A stretch of 64,000 nt of DNA from Trichopria drosophilae (Eukaryota > Arthropoda > Insecta > Hymenoptera > Diapriidae), in NCBI GenBank assembly GCA_030407085.1, contig CM059587.1, forward strand, positions 101,365,001-101,429,000, written 5' to 3'. Both the position numbers and the translations under genes were made by a program. Below, piece by piece: positions 61,463 through 64,000 of the stretch. The stretch's first letter is position 1. Each line of letters opens with the position of its first letter. A model generated the notes under the pieces. The model had not been told where the DNA came from, ran no database searches, and was given only the letters and a program-made list of their open reading frames with translations.

Positions 61463-61739
61463 ATGAGACGCAATTCGTTTTCATCAAAGAATTATCTTGT
61501 AAAAGTAGTATGTTTACTCTTGTATGTTATAAGTATTCTGTCTTGTATTTCTGATGCTAAAGATAGTTCAAAAGATGTAAATAAAATTAAGTACGTAAAA
61601 GACAATTTTACCTTTTTTATTTCATGAATGTCCTCGGTCAAAGTGGGTAAAGATTTACTTTGCAGAGAAACATTACACACCCAATTACAGAACAATGTAT
61701 TGGCACATACTCTGCTGGAATCGCCAAGTATTCGCTGTG
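61463..61739 (+). CDS. candidate 5' end of a secreted spondin-domain-like gene (partial, spliced)
   Basis: Exon 1 starts at ATG 61463. The first 32 residues form a textbook signal peptide: a basic start (MRRNSFSSK), a hydrophobic core (VVCLLLYVISILSC) and a likely cleavage after S-D-A, then a polar KDSSKDVNK. Donor choices are GTACGT at 61591 or GTAAAA at 61595. An acceptor TTTACTTTGCAG ends at 61665 (or AG at 61667), giving an intron of 71 or 77 nt, normal for insects. Two of the donor/acceptor pairs join to the same exon 2 frame, reading NITHPITEQC then IGTYSAGIAKYSL, before a stop unless it splices at about 61736 or 61739. A Cys followed by A-K-Y-S-L is how spondin (F-spondin/mindin) domains begin; these are secreted matrix or immune-adhesion proteins. 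No continuing exon (expected F-x-G-x-W-S) was found to the right, so the rest may lie beyond the window. It could instead be a short secreted peptide or chance. Confidence 0.38.
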
Positions 61740-62069
61740 GTGACCAAATATTTATATTCGGGGGGGAAATTGGCTAATGCGGACAAGACGAAACAAAGTT
61801 ACGAAAGCCTCAATACTTAATTAAAAGAAAATATGTCCATAAAAAAATAAAATTGACGTTTAAAAGAAAATAAAAATCATATAACACCCACTAATAATAC
61901 AATATTGTCAAATATATACGTATACTTTACAAAAACCTGATATAAAAATTGTTTCGGTAATGCACATACACGTTTATGCGAGATACTTTAATAAGGCGGT
62001 TGTATAAAATACGTGTATTTTTAATATTAAATAAATATGTATAATACGTGTTTATTAACCGTATATGTG
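61740..62069. other. AT-rich, possible intron of the candidate gene
   Basis: Nothing recognised. It would be intronic if the candidate at 61463 is real. A G7 run lies at 61760-61766. Confidence 0.4.
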
Positions 62070-62263
62070 CACGGAAAAAAAAATAGTTGATTGTATTACC
62101 TAAATAATAGGCTCTGGCCCAACTAGATATTTCAGTTTATGTTATTATTTAAATAGTAGACTTATTTTAGCTACGTAATTTGTTGAGGTCATTATTTAGA
62201 TACTAAAATGAACTAAATACGATAACTGTGTCTTAAACCTTACTGGTTAGCATTTTTTCCGTG
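62070..62263. mobile_element. CACGGAAAAAA MITE, about 194 bp
   Basis: The left end CACGGAAAAAAA is mirrored by TTTTTTCCGTG at the right, followed by TA. The left flank is TG rather than TA, so the duplication is imperfect. No coding capacity. A lone end of the same type occurs at 14472. Confidence 0.55.
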
Positions 62264-63578
62264 TATAATCTATTAAATACTGTATTGTAATTTACTTATA
62301 CGTATATACCACGTATAAAAGTCGCGTAATTTGCAAGCAAGCGCATTTGAGAAACGTTTATATTTTGCAAATATAGAAATGCATAAAAACGCCATTACAA
62401 TGTGTTTATTACACGAATTTATTAAATGTTAATGAAACTACTATCATATGCTGTATTTATATTTAATAATATGACTTCCATTTCACTGCAAGAAAACAAT
62501 GCCAAACTTATCTTAAACTTAAAATAATAATATTTCAAATACATTAAAAATTACGACAATATAATGCGTATAAGAGTTTGTATTTGAGATATAAGAAAAC
62601 AATTCTTCAATATACGTATAATGTACGAAAAGAGGTGCTTTAAAATATAAAATAAGGTTCCCAGATTCACAGCGGCGGTTTATACCCATATTAAGCCATG
62701 CAGTTCTTATTGATTTCTTAAAAACTAAACTGGCACCTAGAAAAATAATTAAATCTGTAAACTGAGAAAAATTATAATTAAAGAAATTGCAGGAAGATGT
62801 CTGATCATAATAGGAAAAATTACTATTCTCGCTAGACATTTGAGGATAGACGTGAAATAAGTCACCTTTGGTAATAAATACTAGTCGTCGAATATATGTT
62901 AATGTTGTTCTGTAATAGAATTTACTAAACGAGACAAGTAAAATATATATGCACTAAAAACAAGCACCAAAAGATTTCTTCAATCTAGTTGCACTTCTTG
63001 CCGGCAAGCGCGCGCACGAAGCTTGCAAGTTTGTTGTTTTCCATTCTGGCTCCCGTTATAGAAATGGGTTTTCATTCACTCAAAAACAGTTAAAACGACA
63101 AGCTTACTGCTTTTATTTTGGTTTTCATTTAAATAACTTAGATCAAGAACAAATATACAGTAAACTTAGGGAAAATTCTATAAGCTGTAAAAGAAATTTA
63201 AAAAAAGAAAAAGACGAATAGATAAATTATGATATACACTTTATTATGATAAAAATATTGCATTTTTTATTCAATATATCAATATCTTCCCATATCTTGA
63301 ATTCTCCTGTAAAAAGAAAAATTCCTATTCTAAAATAGTAAACCTCATTATTCAATGATAAAATATTGCTATTTTGCAAGTCTGTCCCCAAATTCCTATC
63401 GCAAAATAGTAGTTTTTTCTATTTTTTAAGATATATATCACTATAAAGTGACTGTCAGTATACAGAGAACCTAAACTCACATTTTGCGTCAATAGCAAAT
63501 CTAACGTCCTATCGCGACTATAAACCCTCTCGTAGGAGGGCCAAATTACTTTTGTGCCCTAGATAACGAATCAAATTA
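62264..63578. other. AT-rich stretch
   Basis: No gene recognised. A 106-codon minus frame (62519-62839) lacks known features. The palindrome CTTGCCGGCAAG lies at 62997-63008. Confidence 0.5.
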
Positions 63579-63812
63579 CAGTAGAGTCCCGGTATAAATA
63601 CATCTCGCTATATTTGCATCCCAGCATATTTACCTAGTTCCGTCCCGTTATATTTGCCTGTCATTGCACTTTTCTTCTCCCACCTTGCGGCGCGGCGGGT
63701 TAGAGCCTCAGGAAGGATCTGCTGTGACGTCACGAACATTCATTTGACAAATATAACGAGCCGGGAGAAGAGGGCGAGGAATCGAACAGGCAAATATACT
63801 GGGACTCTACTG
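63579..63812 (+). mobile_element. pogo/Tigger-like MITE, 234 bp
   Basis: The left end CAGTAGAGTCCCGGTATA and right end TATACTGGGACTCTACTG are near-perfect complements. The left flank is TA; the right flank is AA (decayed). The interior matches 31970-32231 (CTCGCTATATTTG, CATATTTACC, GACGTCACGAAC, AAATATAACGAG). Non-coding; the 73-codon frame overlapping it is incidental. Confidence 0.8.
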
Positions 63813-64000
63813 AATAAATATATCAAATCCAATTATAAGTTTTTTGCCAATGGTAGGTACATCCTGCATAAATAACTGAGAGAAATTGATCTTCTTTTGT
63901 TCCGTGGTTGTCGAATGGTCAAAATTCGATAGTCCTAACGTCATAGCGTCTAAGACAGGGAATACGAAAATTACATTCGACCGCTTAATCCGTTGTTTGA

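Noticed and set aside
61290..61487. Minus-strand frame with a poly-leucine run resembling a signal peptide
   Set aside because: The leucines come from the (AAT)n microsatellite read in reverse.
61612..61773. Minus-strand 54-codon exon candidate with acceptor-like ATTAG and donor AAG/GTAAAA, both in phase 0
   Set aside because: It overlaps the plus-strand candidate exon 2. No start, signal peptide or partner exon was found on the minus strand, whereas the plus strand has a signal peptide exon at the right spacing. It remains an alternative.

Overview
This is AT-rich eukaryotic nuclear DNA with almost no recognisable genes. It is most likely from an insect, and Hymenoptera (bee, wasp or ant) is my best guess. 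The evidence is the A/T-rich bulk broken by short CpG-rich islands, many MITEs (short non-autonomous DNA transposons), a TTAGG/CCTAA-type run (34469-34489), a mariner-like end starting TTAGGTTG (18386), and a possible 70-80 nt intron of insect size. There is no bacterial operon, ribosome binding site, rRNA, CRISPR array or intact tRNA. The taxonomic placement is inference.

Only one place looks like protein-coding sequence. At 61463-61739 (+) a short first exon encodes a signal peptide. A possible short intron follows, then a second exon with a Cys and an A-K-Y-S-L run resembling the start of a spondin (F-spondin/mindin) domain. If real, this is the 5' end of a secreted-protein gene running off to the right. 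The other long open frames lie in GC-rich islands with several overlapping frames open on both strands, in repeats, or are about what chance gives.

Most identifiable sequence is mobile DNA. (1) TTAA-flanked, CCC...GGG-ended MITEs of piggyBac type: 5289-5528, 28611-28944, 52270-52948, 53345-53777, and less certainly 47873-48726, 48756-49230 and 60360-60790. Several carry a shared module containing AAAATGGCGGATC. (2) Three pogo/Tigger-like MITEs with ends CAGTAGAGTCCCGG: 31970-32231, 32526-32745, 63579-63812. (3) Long foldback elements: 4219-4793, 25342-27268, 36118-37442, 46353-46970. Two of these share ends (CACAGG-CCRACAAA type) and an internal motif, AACCTAAAAGTGCAAAAA. (4) Two palindromes built from short tandem units (20937-21150 and 27306-27490), one with a perfect 8-bp target-site duplication. 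(5) TA-flanked MITEs at 30422-30743 and 62070-62263.

CpG-rich islands occur near 6.5, 13.4, 22.2, 29.8, 33.8, 38.8, 41.8, 47.4, 51.8, 55.6, 57.3 and 59.0 kb, and are denser in the right half. They contain no convincing genes. Two pairs of islands share short near-identical blocks (33945/38160 and 41370/58095). The layout fits a gene desert or giant intron with scattered regulatory islands and heavy MITE load. No gene-based multi-component system is visible; the most unusual objects are the palindromic tandem-unit elements and the motif-sharing foldbacks.
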